Part shown: piece after piece, positions 49,359-62,344 of the stretch
Numbering within the stretch: the first letter of the stretch is position 1
Layout: every line of letters starts with the position of its first letter
Assembly (NCBI RefSeq): GCF_045679555.1
Contig: NC_092120.1
Location: forward strand, 8,199,805 to 8,263,804
Direction: 5' to 3'
Source of the DNA: Salvelinus alpinus
Taxonomy: Eukaryota; Chordata; Actinopteri; Salmoniformes; Salmonidae
DNA: 64,000 nucleotides
Made by a program: the position numbers and the translations under genes
The notes under the pieces: model-generated
What the model saw: the letters and a program-made list of their open reading frames with translations, nothing else
The model's database searches: none
Told to the model about the DNA's origin: nothing

Positions 49359-51185
49359 GGGACAAGGGAAGAAATAATGAATTTAAAAAACAAAGTGCTT
49401 GATCTCTCCCTCTACACTCACTGCACCTTCATTCCATTTTCCTTTCCTTGACTTGCATTCCTTTAACATTCTGACTCAACTCTTCTTTCCTCTACTCTCT
49501 CTCTCCCCAACCCCTCTCTCTCCCAGAGGTTACTAAAAGCACTCTGATATTGTAAAAACATTTTCTTTCTCCATGCTGTGCCTCTGCTCTGCTTGTACAC
49601 CCATGCAGCTGTACTTAGACTGCATTTAGACAAGCAGCCCAATTCTGATATTTTTTCTACTAATTGTTCTTTTGACTAATCACATCCTATCTTTATCACA
49701 GCTGATTGGTCAAAAGGCCAATTGGTGAAGGAAAGATCAGAATTGGGCTGCCTGTCTAAACTTGTAGGATTACTTTTGGTTTGGTTTTTATCATTTTCCT
49801 GCATGTAGGATTTTACTATTATTATTTCCCTTAAAGCTGGTAGGGGCATTGTGGTGTATTAATCATTGATTGGTTTTCAATCTGTTTTATTGATAAGTGG
49901 CCTCACAGTTGAGATGCCAAAGGTCAGATAAGGTCATTAGACCCTAGAAATGGAATGGCTTGAACTGTGACAGGGTTATGGATTCCACCTCATGTTGACG
50001 GTCACACAGTCTAAATGGGGATTAGACAGTGATAATGATGTCATCCACATGGGACTACTATTTGGCTGCCAGTGCAGATATATAACATCACTGTCTAATC
50101 CTGGTTGATTTCACTGTATACGACGGTATGATAGTACTTCGGTAGGGTGGTGATCCATTCCATGCTGCTTTCAGTGGTAATAATCATTGTTGAACCCATT
50201 TTATATGGTTCTACCCAATTCAGTGTTATATTTTAGTGTCTACTAGGGGCAGTGATCTTCAATCCTGGTGCAGGAGACTCACAGTATTGGACTGAAACAA
50301 AAGCCTACACACCTTGTGGGTCCCCAGGACCAGACTTGAAAACATCTGATTGGGTTTAAAGACCTGTTGTTGTGGACTATATATGTAGTGTTTGAACTAC
50401 TACAGAAGAAAACAGAGCCACTCACGTGCAGCACTGTATCATGCAACGCTGACTGACTGACTCGAGAGAGAGTTTGGCCACCAAAAAGCACTCTGATGTT
50501 CTGAGATAGTATCACATGGTTCCATAGCAGCCAATATTGACCAATACAGTAACGGTCCTGTTAATGATCCTAAATTATGCCAGCTATGCAAACCAGCTGA
50601 GTAGCTAGAATTTAGAACGAGAGTCTAAATACTGGAAGAATGGAACGGCATTAATGTTGGTCAAACTTCCATCTATCTCTCTAGGGCTCTGTTCTAATGT
50701 TACAATCTATCAGGGCTGGATTATAGTGTGCTGTTGCCTACTGTTATACCTCATTGTTCCTGTTCTACTGTATTACATGTCACTCTGAGGGAACACTACA
50801 GCACAGTGCTGTGTTACCGTGTAACAACATGCACTGTTCTGGTCTATACCAATGGCACACTTAGAAATATACACACTAGGGCCATTCGTTTTTCCTATCT
50901 GTGTGACATCAGGAAAAACTCTGGGCCGTAGTGTGTCTAAGCAACAAGTAGGGACCCAGCAGTTTTTCCTACCCACGTGACCAGGAAAAACTCCTGTCCC
51001 TAATACACACCACTCTGGTTTCCGATATGGAGATAGATGTGTTAATGCTCTTTGTTTGAATGATTAAAACAGACTTGTGAGTGTTTGGATTGTGTATTTG
51101 CTGCATTCTTTATTTCATTCCTGGTATGCTCAAATGACAATGAACTGGACTGCTCTCTGCAATAAAGATAATCCATGGAACAAGG
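49359..51185 (+). other. gnl1: gnl1 3' UTR
   Basis: AATAAA at 51161-51166 is a credible end signal about 1.8 kb after the stop codon at 49356-49358. No open frame here looks real. A foldback element lies inside. Confidence 0.5.
49625..49761. repeat. Foldback MITE in the gnl1 3' UTR
   Basis: The left arm TTTAGACAAGCAGCCCAATT and right arm AATTGGGCTGCCTGTCTAAA are near-perfect inverted repeats about 100 bases apart, so a transcript crossing it would form a long hairpin. Confidence 0.85.
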
Positions 51186-51459
51186 TCTGTCTGTCTTTAT
51201 GACAGGCTCTTCACATAGGATTTACTTTAGTAATCTGGGATTGGTATATACATATTTGGACTTTTAAATCAATTATTAATATTCATTGATTCTTGATGAA
51301 TATAATGTATAAATGCCTAATGAGATCATTTCAGCTGTTTTACCCCATCCCTCAACTGTTCATCAAAAAAGTGGTGGGATGCTTTGTTGTTTGAATCTCA
51401 GATTGCCCATTTAAGATACTGGCAAACAAAATAAGTACACTAGGATACTACCTTTTCAA

Positions 51460-52450
51460 CAAGTCAGTTCGTCAAATGTCTGCCCTGCTAGAGCTGCCCC
51501 GGTCAACTGTAAGTGCTGTTATTATGAAGTGGAAACATCTAGGAGCAACAACGGCTCAGCAGCGAAGTGGTAGGCCACACAAGCTCACAGAACGGGACCG
51601 CGGAGTGCTGAAGTGTGTAGTGGGTAAAATTTGTCTGTCCTCGGTGGCAACACTCACTCCCGAGTTCCAAACTGCTACTGGGAGCAACATTAGCACAATA
51701 ACTGTTCGTCGGAAGCTTCATGAAATAGGGTTCCATGGCGAGCAGCCGCACACAAGCCTAAGATTACCATGCGCAATGCCAAGCGTTGGCTGGAGTGGTG
51801 TAAAGCTTGCTCCCGTTGGACTCTGGAGCAGTGGAAACGTGTTCTCTGGAGTGATTAATCCCGGTTCACCATCTGGCAGTTTGACGAACAAATCTGGGTT
51901 TGGCAGATGCCAGGAGAATGCTACCTGCCCCAATGCATAGTGCCAACTAAAGTTTGGTGGAAGAGGAATAATGGTCTGGGGCTGATTTTAATGGGAAATC
52001 TTAACGATACAGATTACAATGACATGGTAGGCAATTCTGTGCTTCCAACTTTGTGGCAACAGTTTGGGGAAGGCCCTTTCCTGTTTGAGCATGACAATGC
52101 CCCTGTGCACAAAGCGAGGTCCATACAGAAATGGTTTGTCGAGATTGGTGTGGAAGAACTTGACTGGCCTGCACAGAGCCCTGACCTCAACTCCATTGAA
52201 CACTTTTGGGATGAATTGGAACGCCGACTGCGAGCCAGGCCTAATCGCCCAACATCAGTGCCTGACCTCACTAATGCTCTTGTGGCTGAATGGAAGCAAG
52301 TCCCCGAAGCAATGTTCCCACATCTAGTGGAAAGCCTTCCCAGGAGAGTGGAGGCTTTTATAGCAGCAAAGGGGAGACTAACTCCATATTAATACCCATT
52401 ATATTGGAATAAGATGTTCAACAAACAAGTATCCACATACTTTTGTAGTG
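51460..52450 (+). mobile_element. Tc1-like transposon, 5'-truncated, with decayed transposase
   Basis: Frames at 51476-51940 and 51907-52392 give Tc1 transposase: an N-terminal HTH region (LLELPRSTVSAVIMKWKHLG), then LFEHDNAPVHKARSIQKWF and WPAQSPDLNSIEHFWDELER of the DDE domain, ending AFIAAKGRLTPY. A frameshift splits the two parts and about 40 bases of the centre are missing near 51990. The right end ATCCACATACTTTTGTAGTG is followed by TA at 52451. The left inverted repeat is absent. Inactive. Confidence 0.88.
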
Positions 52451-52914
52451 TATTATTGTACCATGATATTACACCGTCGGGATTCGGTATAGAATGTGTG
52501 GTAACACATCCTGACTCATGCACTCTCTAATTGTCAATGGTCAGATCATCTTTACGATGTATATTTATATTAAGCTCAGAGGAAATAGATTATAAATTGT
52601 CATTACTCAACGTTACGTGTTATTGCAAGGATTACCAACTTGATTCAGCTGCAGGGTGATTTTCAAATAATTACAAATCATTTGTAGACGACAAATTGAT
52701 CCTAAGAAGCCCAAACACATATTTCACTAAAACATAATTTCAAACCTTGCTTACAGTTGTATACGATCACACGTGTATCTCTCTATTATGCAAGGGACTA
52801 CTGGGGAACAGACTTACAAAAATGTAGATCACTTGGAGCTGATTTCCTGGTGTTTTTACAATCCTTTATGTTCAACGATAAAAAATAATAATAATTCTGA
52901 GAAAACCCACGGGC

Positions 52915-53033
52915 CAAATTCGGCTACCAGCTGGGCGACCCTATGTAGGCTCTCATGTTGAAGCAGACAGTCATCTTCTGAATCATCCTCCACACTCTCA
53001 TCATAGACGCCCATACCGTCTCTCTTGGCAGTG
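52915..53033 (-). other. Unidentified coding-looking stretch (possible exon or relic)
   Basis: After an AG at the edge of GGGATGCAG, the minus strand reads TAKRDGMGVYDESVEDDSED, then DCLLQHESLHRVAQLVAEF, without stops, in a frame different from the longest open frame here. The acidic, non-repetitive composition looks protein-like. I do not recognise it. The sequence just before it resembles the end of the local foldback family (GCATCCCAAATGGCAAATGG). No neighbouring exons were found. Confidence 0.2.
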
Positions 53034-53900
53034 ACTGCATCCCAAATGGCAAATGGTTATCTATTTCATCCAGTGGGTTAATACCACAGATGATCTGGAA
53101 TGGTTTCTGTCCATCTGATCGACACCCCAAACTATTCACTGCCTGATTTCCAGGGAACTACAACCTGTATGGTAGCAATTATACCGTCACATAGAAAAGC
53201 AGCCTCGAGATTTACTAGTGCATGACACCATAAATATAAAAACTGTTAATTAAATTCTGGTGTGTCAAAAGAATTTACTGCCAGCAGTATGTGTTGGTCG
53301 CGCCAGTAATGCCCATGTGGTTTGAGTTAGAGTTCAGCTTTTCAGGGAGGCTCACTGTGGAACTCTTTTCTCATGATGTAATCAGTGCCTTAACCCCCTT
53401 TCCCTTACTATCCTGACACACACACACTGACAATTACAGACATCGACACACACATGCACACTTCCTACCCTGGCACAAACTCCCTCTCCATGTGCCCCCT
53501 CAACTAGCCTAATGCCTAATGTGTGTGAGACCAGATGGTAATGAATAGGTTTCGTATGAGAGGCGGAAAATTAACAAACCACAGAAATGGCGTTAAGCCT
53601 GGTAGACACTGTCCCCTGAGTGGACACACACACACGTGTGAAGCTGAGAGTACAGGTGTTATAATGGGCCCTTATTATGGCTACTTACTGGGGAAACAGA
53701 ATAGAGAGGACCCCATAAGCCCAAACTCAACACCCAAAGTTAACCTCATTACTTCAGCACTTGTTCCCCAGGCTAGCATAGGGAGGAAGTGTCTTGTGAA
53801 CAAGATTTCCACAACACCAACTGTGGGACCAAAATACCCAGCTGGCATGTACACCTGTATGGTCACTAGAGGGCTTTCAAGCCTTGCAGCACCATTGATG

Positions 53901-54002
53901 TCTGGAGTTGTTACTGGTCTGGAGTTGTTACTAGTCTGGAGTTGTTACTGGTCTGGAGTTGTTACTGGTCTGGAGTTGTTACTGGTCTGGAGTTGTTACT
54001 GG
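53901..54002. repeat. 17-bp minisatellite, six copies
   Basis: Six units of TCTGGAGTTGTTACTGG with a single variant (ending AG) in the second copy. Confidence 0.9.
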
Positions 54003-54159
54003 TCAGGTTCTGCTGGCCTATTGTGCACAGGGTTCTCATTGGTGGTGTTAATGGTATGTATGTGCAGTATGTGCTACATGATATCACACACATGACTGGT
54101 TTTTATCACCTTTACATAGGTGTGTCATGCACTATTGAGTATCTCGCGCTCTCTCCCTC

Positions 54160-54386
54160 TCACACACATACACACATACACATACAATTGTACACACAGA
54201 GGCGCACACTCAACCACTCACTCTCTACTTGTTCACAGACTGTAATGCTGTATTTACTCACAGACACTCTCTCTCTCTCACACACACATGCACACACACA
54301 CGCACACACACACATACACACACACACACAAAGACAGACACAAAGGCAGACGGACGGATGGACGGACGGACGGACGGACGGACGGA

Positions 54387-54417
<31 letters not shown>
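54160..54417. repeat. Compound microsatellite: (CA)n, (CGGA)n, (CAGA)n
   Basis: CA-rich tracts from 54160 to 54330, then CGGA repeats 54349-54386, then CAGA repeats 54387-54417. Confidence 0.9.
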
Positions 54418-56090
54418 GTATATGATTTACTACCAGGCAGTTGTCTCCAGCCTGCTTCCGAGTGGTGCGTTGCTGTGGGGGTCAGGGCAGCCTCACCCGG
54501 CAGATTGGGTGTCCTGATCTCCCTGTCTCAGGCTTGTTTTAACTAGGGCAACACACTAGGCCCAAACAGAGCACCCGGGGAGATGAGAGAAGACTAGGAA
54601 GCCACCTTACCACTGGGTCTACTGGGTTGGGCCCATCGTCACTGCTGTTCTGGTTGACCTGGTGCTCATGTAGGTCTCTCGCTGTGCATCATGATATTAT
54701 TTATCCTCATTGTCATCTTAATGATGTTATTCCTGTCTTGTGTTTGTTTTTCCCCTGAAACATTCTGCAAAAGCTCGATCTGTGAGTAAAAATAGCAATC
54801 GATCATACCAACCAGGCTGGTGCAAAACAATTGTTATGGTCTCTGGATGTAGTTTGCTAAGGGACAGAGCACTCCCAGAAAATAACTAAGAGGACTTGCG
54901 ATGAAGGGGAGGAGACGAAGAAAGAAAGCCAATTTAGACTAGACTGTGCTATAATGAAATGCTGAATCTCATGGGCGTCCTCTACTCATCTTCTCTCCTT
55001 CGCTTTAACTAATCTGAAAACACAAAGTAAGGGGAAGCAAAATGGTGGTCGTACTGGGAGTATGTCCAGTTCTTTCATGAAGGAGAGGCCATGGCAATGA
55101 AGCCTGTTACTGTGCTCTACTATTGACATTACAGCCTCTGTGAGAGAAAAGCATATCGTGTCACAAACTGGGCTGCTCAGTAACAGTCAGTCTCTATTGT
55201 CCTGGAGGGTCTCATAACCAGGTAAACACACCCGGCCCCAGTTCCTCTGTGAGGAAAAAACAAGTCATGATGAAGTAGAAAATATTTACTACACTGCTGG
55301 GACTACTTTACTATATATCAGACTATCAACAGTTGGCGGACTGATCTAGTATCATTATGACAACATTAGGTAAACTAGTCCATACATGTCCCAACTGTCA
55401 TGTTTTATGAAGTTACACAGAAATAGCACTTTCCCTACATATTTCTTTCACAATACGTCAGCTGAGCTGTTTGCCTTAAGGACCTGTGCTTGCGTGTGAA
55501 AACTTTTGGCACTGTTTGACAGAGGGCTTTTAGCTTGGGTGAGGAGCATCACTCTAGGAATACTAACTCATTGTCATTAAAGGGGCTGAGATGTAGATGA
55601 TGCTGAACTAATCATACATAGTCATGTCTGTCTGGCTGCATGAAGCCTACTGTTATTTGTGTGTGTAATACCTCTTGTTTTCAGTCTATGAGGTTCTGTA
55701 TACTGTATGTGTCTCTAAGTGTGTGTCCATGCTTGAATGGGTCCCCTTCAGTCATCGACCGCAGGCGGCGTGTGTGTTTGTCTGTGCCCCTGTTTGCGAG
55801 TTGGAGCCCATGTGTCAATAGGTATTTTCAGTGCCGCCTCTCACTGCATTGCAATGGCACTCCTTCGCACCCCTTCGGACCTCCCCCACCCACCATGTCT
55901 ACCCTCCACCCCTCCAATCCCTCCGCCATAACATTCCCTCTCACTGGGAGAGACTATAGAGCTAGCCAGCAACAGTCAGTGTGTAACTTTAAAAAGGAGA
56001 GTGATAGTTTAGAAACGAGAGGAGCAGAGACAGACGATAGGGGATTGGATGACTCCAGTAACCATGGGGATAGTAGAACCCGCAGGCAAG

Positions 56091-56156
56091 AGTGCGCATG
56101 TTTAGGTTTTTGCCCTAGCACTACACAGCTGATTCAAATAATCAAAGTTTGATTAT
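56091..56156. repeat. Dispersed repeat fragment (CCCTAGCACTACACAGCTGA)
   Basis: I recognise GTTTTTGCCCTAGCACTACA followed by CAGCTGATTCAAATAATCAA as one half of a palindromic fish repeat. Confidence 0.55.
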
Positions 56157-56236
56157 TTGTTCATTCATAAATATGTGCTTCTAGATTGTTAAGTCTAACC
56201 ATGTTTGCACACATACCTCTTGTGTTTGAGAGACTA

Positions 56237-57638
56237 GTCCATTCAGAAAGTATTCAGACCCCTTCACTTTTTTTTGTTACTTTACAGCCTTATTCTAAAA
56301 TTGATTAAATCGTTTTTTCCCCCTCAAACTACACACACTACACACATAATGACAAAGCAAAAAACGTTTTTTTGAAAATGTTGCTAATTTATTTAAAAAA
56401 TAAAAACCTTAAATATCACATTTACATAAATATTCAGACCCTTTACTCAGTACTTTGTTGATGCACTTTCGGCAGCGATTACAGTCTTGAGTCTTCTTGG
56501 GTATGACACTACAAGCTTGGCACCCCTGTATTTGGGGAGTTTGTCACATGAGTTGACGCTGGAGAGACGAAGCAGGTACGGGGAGTCAAACATTTAATAA
56601 GGAACGGACATGGAACGAGACAGGAACAGAGTCAGCATACAAGAAAACAAAGACAAAAAACAATCAATGCAGCAGCGGGGAACAGAGCTGGAGAACTGAC
56701 AAATATAGGGGAGGTAATAAACAGATGATGAGTGAGTCCAGGTGAGTCCAATATTGCTGATGCATGTGACGAGGGAAGGCAGGTGTGCGTAATAGATGAT
56801 AGGAGTGAGTGATGCAGGGCAGCCTGGCGCCCTCAAGCGCCAGAGGGGGGAAGAGCGGGAGCAGACGTGACAGTTTCTCCCATTCTTCTACGCAGATCCT
56901 GTCAAGCTCTGTCAGGTTGGATGGGGAGCGTCGCTGCTCAGCTATTTTGAGGTCTCTCCAGAGATGTTTGATTGTGTTTAATTCCGGGCACTGGCTGGGC
57001 CACTCAAGGACATTCAGAGACTTGTCCCAAAGCCACTCCTGCGGTGTCTTGGCTGTGAGCTTAGGGTCGTTGTCCTGTTGGAAGGAGAAGTCTTGGTGAT
57101 TCCAAACTTCTTCCATTTCAGAATGATGGAGGCCACTGTGTTCTTGGGGACATTCAATGCTGTTGAGGTACCCTTCCCCAGATCTGTGCTTCGACACAAT
57201 CCTGTCTTAAAGCTCTACGGACAATTCCTTCGATCTCATGGCTTAGATTTTGCTCTGACATGCACTGTTAACTGTGGGACCTTATATAGACAGGTGTGTG
57301 CCTTTCCAAATCATGTCCAATCAATTGAATTTACCACAGGTGAACTCCAATCAAGTTGTAGAAACATCTCAAGGATGATCAATGGAAACAGGATGCACCT
57401 GAGCTCAATTTTGAGACTCTTAGCAAAGGGTCTGTATATTTATGTAAATAAGATATTTCTGTTTTTCATTTTTAATACATTTGCAAAAATGTCTAAAAAA
57501 CGGTTTTCACTTTGCCATTATGGGGTATTGTGTGTAGATTGCTGTGGATGTTTTATTTTTTATCCATTTCAGAATAAGGCTATAACGTAACAAAATGTGG
57601 AAAAAGTCAAGGGGTCTGAATACTTTCCGAAGGCACTG
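56237..57638 (-). mobile_element. Tc1-like transposon with nested insert, internally deleted
   Basis: The right end GGGGTCTGAATACTTTCCGA plus AGGCACTG is followed by TA at 57639. The left end reads TTCAGAAAGTATTCAGACCC after a degraded outer terminus. On the minus strand the transposase frame has VEVWNH-type HTH remains joined directly to FQQDNDPKLTAKTPQEWLWD, WPSQCPELNTIKHLWRDLK and RRSPSNLTELDRICVEEWEK. The HTH-to-DDE middle part is missing, and I occurs where the family has a conserved IE. Inactive. A 329-base LTR-like insert splits it. Confidence 0.88.
56543..56871 (-). mobile_element. Solo-LTR-like insertion nested in the Tc1 element
   Basis: The insert is bounded by AGTTT direct repeats (56538-56542 and 56872-56876), and removing it with one repeat restores family Tc1 sequence. 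Its ends GTCAC and GTGAC are inverted repeats. On the minus strand it carries a TTATTAAA-type signal near its far end, as LTRs do. It is a fossil with no coding region. LTR class is inferred. Confidence 0.65.
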
Positions 57639-57639
57639 T

Positions 57640-58460
57640 ATGTGGTTGAGAGATTTTCCTGAGCTACTGTTAGTGTTGGAGAGAGGAGTGGTAGTAGGAT
57701 GGTAATGCCTCGACTGACAAAGTGAGTGAAAGAAGGTGTAATTGGACAAGACAATGGTTCAGTGACTAGACAAAGGGAATTAGGGCACATCCAATGGGGG
57801 CTATAAGAGGAAGTCCCTAAGCACTATAGTTAGACACTTTAGAGAGAGGAGAAGAAAGGGGGAACATTTTCATTCACAGGCTGAGCAGGACAGGAGTGGA
57901 GAGAGAAGGGAGGGAGGGAGAGATTAGAGGGGGGAAGAAAAAACTAAGCGTAACCCTAGAGGGGTTGGAGTGACAGTTTGAACAGGGGGCGACAGTTGTG
58001 GGAGAGCCGCCCGCCCAAATGCCATAGCGACTGCAGCAGTCCCCCTCTGCTGCAGGGTGTGTATGTGTCGTGTGTGCGTGTGTGTTTGTGTGTACTACTA
58101 GTCGGTGTGTGTGCGCGTTGGTGTGTGTGTGAGTGCTACTAGTCTGTGTGTGTGGTGGATGAAGGATAGCGGGGGATTTCTGAGAGGAGTAAAGGAACCC
58201 GACACCAAAAATAAGTCTGCCCCCCCCCATCCACCACCCCCACCCAGTCCCCAGGAGGAAGAGGAGACACAAGTGCAGGCCATGGCAGGGTACAGCTGAG
58301 AGGGTCCCCAGAGACCTCCTGACTGTGTGAGGGGTCATCTGGAACACTCTCCTCTGACCCCACCACCACTATGCCCCACTGACAAACATCACGTCCACCC
58401 TCTAGCACACAACAGTGTAACAACCCACCACACAGCACAAACCTTTGAGTGGGTTCACTT
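57640..58460. other. Intergenic, no gene seen
   Basis: Purine-rich then GT-rich sequence with low-complexity tracts (58060-58160). No supported gene. Confidence 0.5.
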
Positions 58461-58735
58461 TCAACGACGACAAACACAGATGAAATAACTGAGACAGTTG
58501 TTAAATACACACTGATCAATCCATGTATCCGTTATTGAGTAGAGCGTTTCACATAATGGCTGTCGCACCTCTTCGGAGACAGAAACTTTGATTTGCTCGC
58601 TGTTAGACAGTATGCTGCTAAAATGCTCTTTTATTACAGTACACGAGCTATCAATCACCTCTTTAACCACTCGGACTCTAAATGTCCATTTAACTCTATC
58701 TTCTAAAGCCACTGAGTTTTCTGGCTCATTTGTTT
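58461..58735 (-). other. Unidentified open frame with protein-like composition
   Basis: The C-terminal half of a 149-codon minus-strand frame reads NEPENSVALEDRVKWTFRVR, then VVKEVIDSSCTVIKEHFSSI, then SVSEEVRQPLCETLYSI, and stops near 58461. It is mixed and amphipathic, unlike the microsatellite-derived frame just upstream. I do not recognise the family. It may be an old transposon or gene relic. Low confidence. Confidence 0.2.
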
Positions 58736-59293
58736 GCTTGTAAAACAAAGCTCCCCCAACACACACTGAGACACTGCCACACACACACACACTGACTGAA
58801 TGATTGACTGGGTGTAAAACTGAGTTGGGTAGGGGAATGTGCCAGGTCACAGAAAGAACTGTGAGGAGAGTGAGAGGAGCTGACCACCGCAGATTTTTTA
58901 CACTGAACATCCAGAGGAGAACTCCTCAGGGGCTGTGCCTCACACCCTGACCCCCATCCAGGAACCTTCCCCTGGTGCAAACATTGACCTAGTGACCCCT
59001 GACACCTCCACGACTCCCACAGCCTCTCCAGGGACCAATCTTAAACAACCCACCCCGAGGCCTAGGATATTGATACTGACAAACACAGACAACTCACACT
59101 AAACAGACACATGTGCATGCATAATGCATACCCACACACATGTATGCACACACACTCACCCAGACACACATACACATAGACACACACACACACAAACAAA
59201 CAGTCAGTAAACACGCTGCATATTGAAATCAGTGCGAAGTGTTCTCCGTCCATTTCAAAGGTGACATCGAAGAACTGAGAGTGGAAAGCCCAT

Positions 59294-59351
59294 GAGGGAG
59301 GGAGGGAGGGAGGGAGGGAGGGAGGGAGGGAGGGAGGGAGGGAGGGAGGGA
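59294..59351. repeat. (GGGA)n microsatellite
   Basis: About 14 pure GGGA units. Confidence 0.95.
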
Positions 59352-61173
59352 GAAGGGGGGGTAGTGCCACTGTACAGTCTGTGCTTTCAACAGCCATTGA
59401 GATTTTGAGAAATTCTAGGGATTCTGAGAGACGTTGAGAAAGAGAGACACATAGATTACAATATTTTAGAGGGTAGAATGCTCGGCATTCTGGAACTGAT
59501 CTGTGTTGTCAGAATCCTGCACCAGTCCACAGCTGTCATATCAGAACAGGGGCTGGTTCGGAGGATGTGTGTGTGTGTCTTGCCTCTTGAATTCCTTTGA
59601 GAAAGCCACTTTCATTTTTAATTAACATTTTTCAACTGAAGTCAAAGAGGCGATAAATTGATAGCATAAATTTGGAATGAGTCGAATAACAGGCGATGCA
59701 TCACTGTCAACACAGAAGAACTAGACTGAATACTTAAAGAAACTCGGGATGGAAGGTTAAATTACAGACAGATTCATTTCTCATAATCAACTTCTTCTCT
59801 AAAATCTCAAGGCTATCTTTCAACTAACAAAGCGTTAGGCGCGTTAATGAAGAGTAGAGAAAAAACCCTTTTTCTATGCTCTCTCTGTCTCTCTCTCTCT
59901 GCACTTCTTTTTCTACTCAATCTTTGTACCTTTTTTTCCTCTCTCCTTCTAACTGACTCCTCATCCATTCTACAACTTGAACTTTTCTTCTCCCTTTCTC
60001 TCTCTCTCTCCCTATTTCTTTCTTTCTTTCTGTCTTTCATGCTCTCTCTCTCTCTCCCTCCCTCCCTCCTTTAGTGAATTCCTCACAGGATCAGACCTGC
60101 TTTTTATGCTTCACTAGGTTTCACTCAAAGTAGTGAGAGAGGAGGGAGAAAGTGTGGAGAGAAGAAGAGGGGTGGAGAGTGACACCACACCAAAATGGCT
60201 GGTTAAGGGGCAGCATTTGTAGGTTTTAAACAACAGCAAATGGACAAAAAATGAATTTTGTAAAATGGAGAGAAATAATGTCAGAAAGGAGGGAGGAAGT
60301 AAAGAGAGACAGAGGGAAAGAAGGCCAGAAGAATAATGTTAAAAAAGGTCATAACATTTGGAGGGGTATTTGCAGTTGCTCGGGCAACCAACAAAGCCTT
60401 GCCAGTCAGGGGAAGAACCCAGAAAAGAGAGTGAAAGCGAGAGAGAGTGACAATGGCCTGCACAAAGGATAGCAGCTGAAGTATTTCTCAGTAAGAATGA
60501 AAAAGAGCTTCTGATAGAAATGGGAGAATATTATTTTTTATATTTTTTACTTTATTATCCTCATGGTGACCTTTTTGTATGAATATGCTTGAGGAGCGGA
60601 TAGTATTTAATATCTGATGACTGTCAAACATTCATTTGAAGGTTTTCATCACCTTCATACATTTGGAAAATATCAGTTAAACATTACCTCACAGTTTACT
60701 GTAGTTGAATTGTTACGTTGACCTACTCATTCGCCATTCGTCTTGGGGGAAAAAAGAACATCAAAAACACATTTGTGGCCACAGACAGTTGCAGCAAAAG
60801 CTGCACGTACGTCTATGAAACAACCCTAGTAACCAGACAACATGTATAAATCAAGTTAGTGAAGTGACTAAATAGATTCAAAGAACATGGTGGAAAACTC
60901 TGTTCATAAGTTCAGCATTTACAAAGTGGTTTATATTAAACACTTGGACTTTGAGGAGGAGAAGCTTAAAATATAACCATTAAGAGGTTTAAAGAGAGAA
61001 TCGGATTTTGGTCCAGGGTTTCCAGTCAAACAAAAGAGTAGGCTTTTGGACTCAGGCTTGGGTTTAGCATGAATTGGAAGCTGGTGATAGAATGTTAATG
61101 ATATGCAGGGCAAGGCAAGCAGACCAAAGGAAATGGCAGCTCTGCTATTCAAATGGACAAAGAGAGAGAAAAG
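59352..61173. other. Intergenic, no gene seen
   Basis: Contains a pyrimidine-rich tract (59870-60070). No supported gene or repeat family. Confidence 0.5.
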
Positions 61174-61379
<206 letters not shown>

Positions 61380-62242
61380 ATGAGGACATGTGTGTAAAAC
61401 TATTTGTGTCCATACATTATGTGGGTTTATGGGTGTTTGGAATATAGGGTTTATGTCTCTTTGTCCTCCGTCATAGACCACATCATGTGTCTTCATGTTG
61501 ACGTACTGAGATTAGGTAAAAGTAACATGCTGACCAATATACTGTACACACACACACACAGACAGTCTAGTGGTTCAGTGCCCCTGTTTATCCAAGGTGG
61601 GGCTGGATCAGGCAGTGTTAGCTAATGACATTTATTGTCCCACACTGCTGATAGAGTGCCAGCTAAAGTTAGCTTTTTCTCCTGGTCGCACCATACCGCG
61701 AGAGACGGGCAAGTACTGACACATAGCTGCCTAATACTCTTCCTCTCTGTCTTGCTCTTCTTGCCTTCTACTCATTTTCCTTCTACTCATTTAACTTCAG
61801 CATACCCAACTCCTAGGCTACTACACTGTCTGACTCTCATTGGCTTGATTTTAAAATAACCAATTGTTTTCATTAGAGTTTGTGTAGTGTGTTACTGTTT
61901 GTGTTTGCTTGTTTCACTCACCTTACAAACTCTACTCTTTCACGTTTATACTGAACAACACTTTTATCTCACTTCTTAGGTTGAGTCTTTTTTGTGTGCG
62001 CTTTGGTCTCCTCTCCAAGCCCCATTTTCACAACTCTTATGATGCAAAGTACTGTGCTTTAGTGCAAAACCTTCAATCACACTAATTATAGCCCAGGGGT
62101 GTAATAGTATACAGTTAAAGTGGCAAACTCTGTAATAATGTTTACTTTTGGGGTAAATCCAGAGAAAGAACCCTAGATAGATGTAGGCTATTGGCAACAG
62201 CTATGATGAGTGGATGAAAGAAGTGAAAACAGATGAAGGTGT

Positions 62243-62344
62243 GCATCCCAAATGACACCAAATTCCATATAGTGCACTACTTTGACCAGGGCCCATAGTC
62301 AAAAGTAGTACACTGTATAGGGAATTGGGTGTCATTTGGGACAA
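62243..62344. repeat. Foldback (palindromic) MITE, well preserved
   Basis: The arms GCATCCCAAATGACACCAAA and AATTGGGTGTCATTTGGGAC enclose TATAGTGCACTACTTTGACC, the family core. The best-preserved copy in the window. Confidence 0.85.

Larger units (their letters stand above)
53034..56090. other. Gene-poor intergenic DNA
   Basis: No gene supported. Holds the 17-bp minisatellite and microsatellites listed separately. The open frame at 55640-56152 is judged spurious. Confidence 0.5.

Noticed and set aside
55640-56152. 170-codon plus-strand open frame.
   Set aside because: Its C-terminal part is translated from a dispersed repeat (56091-56156), the N-terminal part is TGTGTG-rich, and no domain or homologue is recognisable.
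57874-58347. 157-codon minus-strand frame with Thr/His repeats.
   Set aside because: It crosses the GT-rich microsatellite at 58060-58160, which provides the repeated residues.
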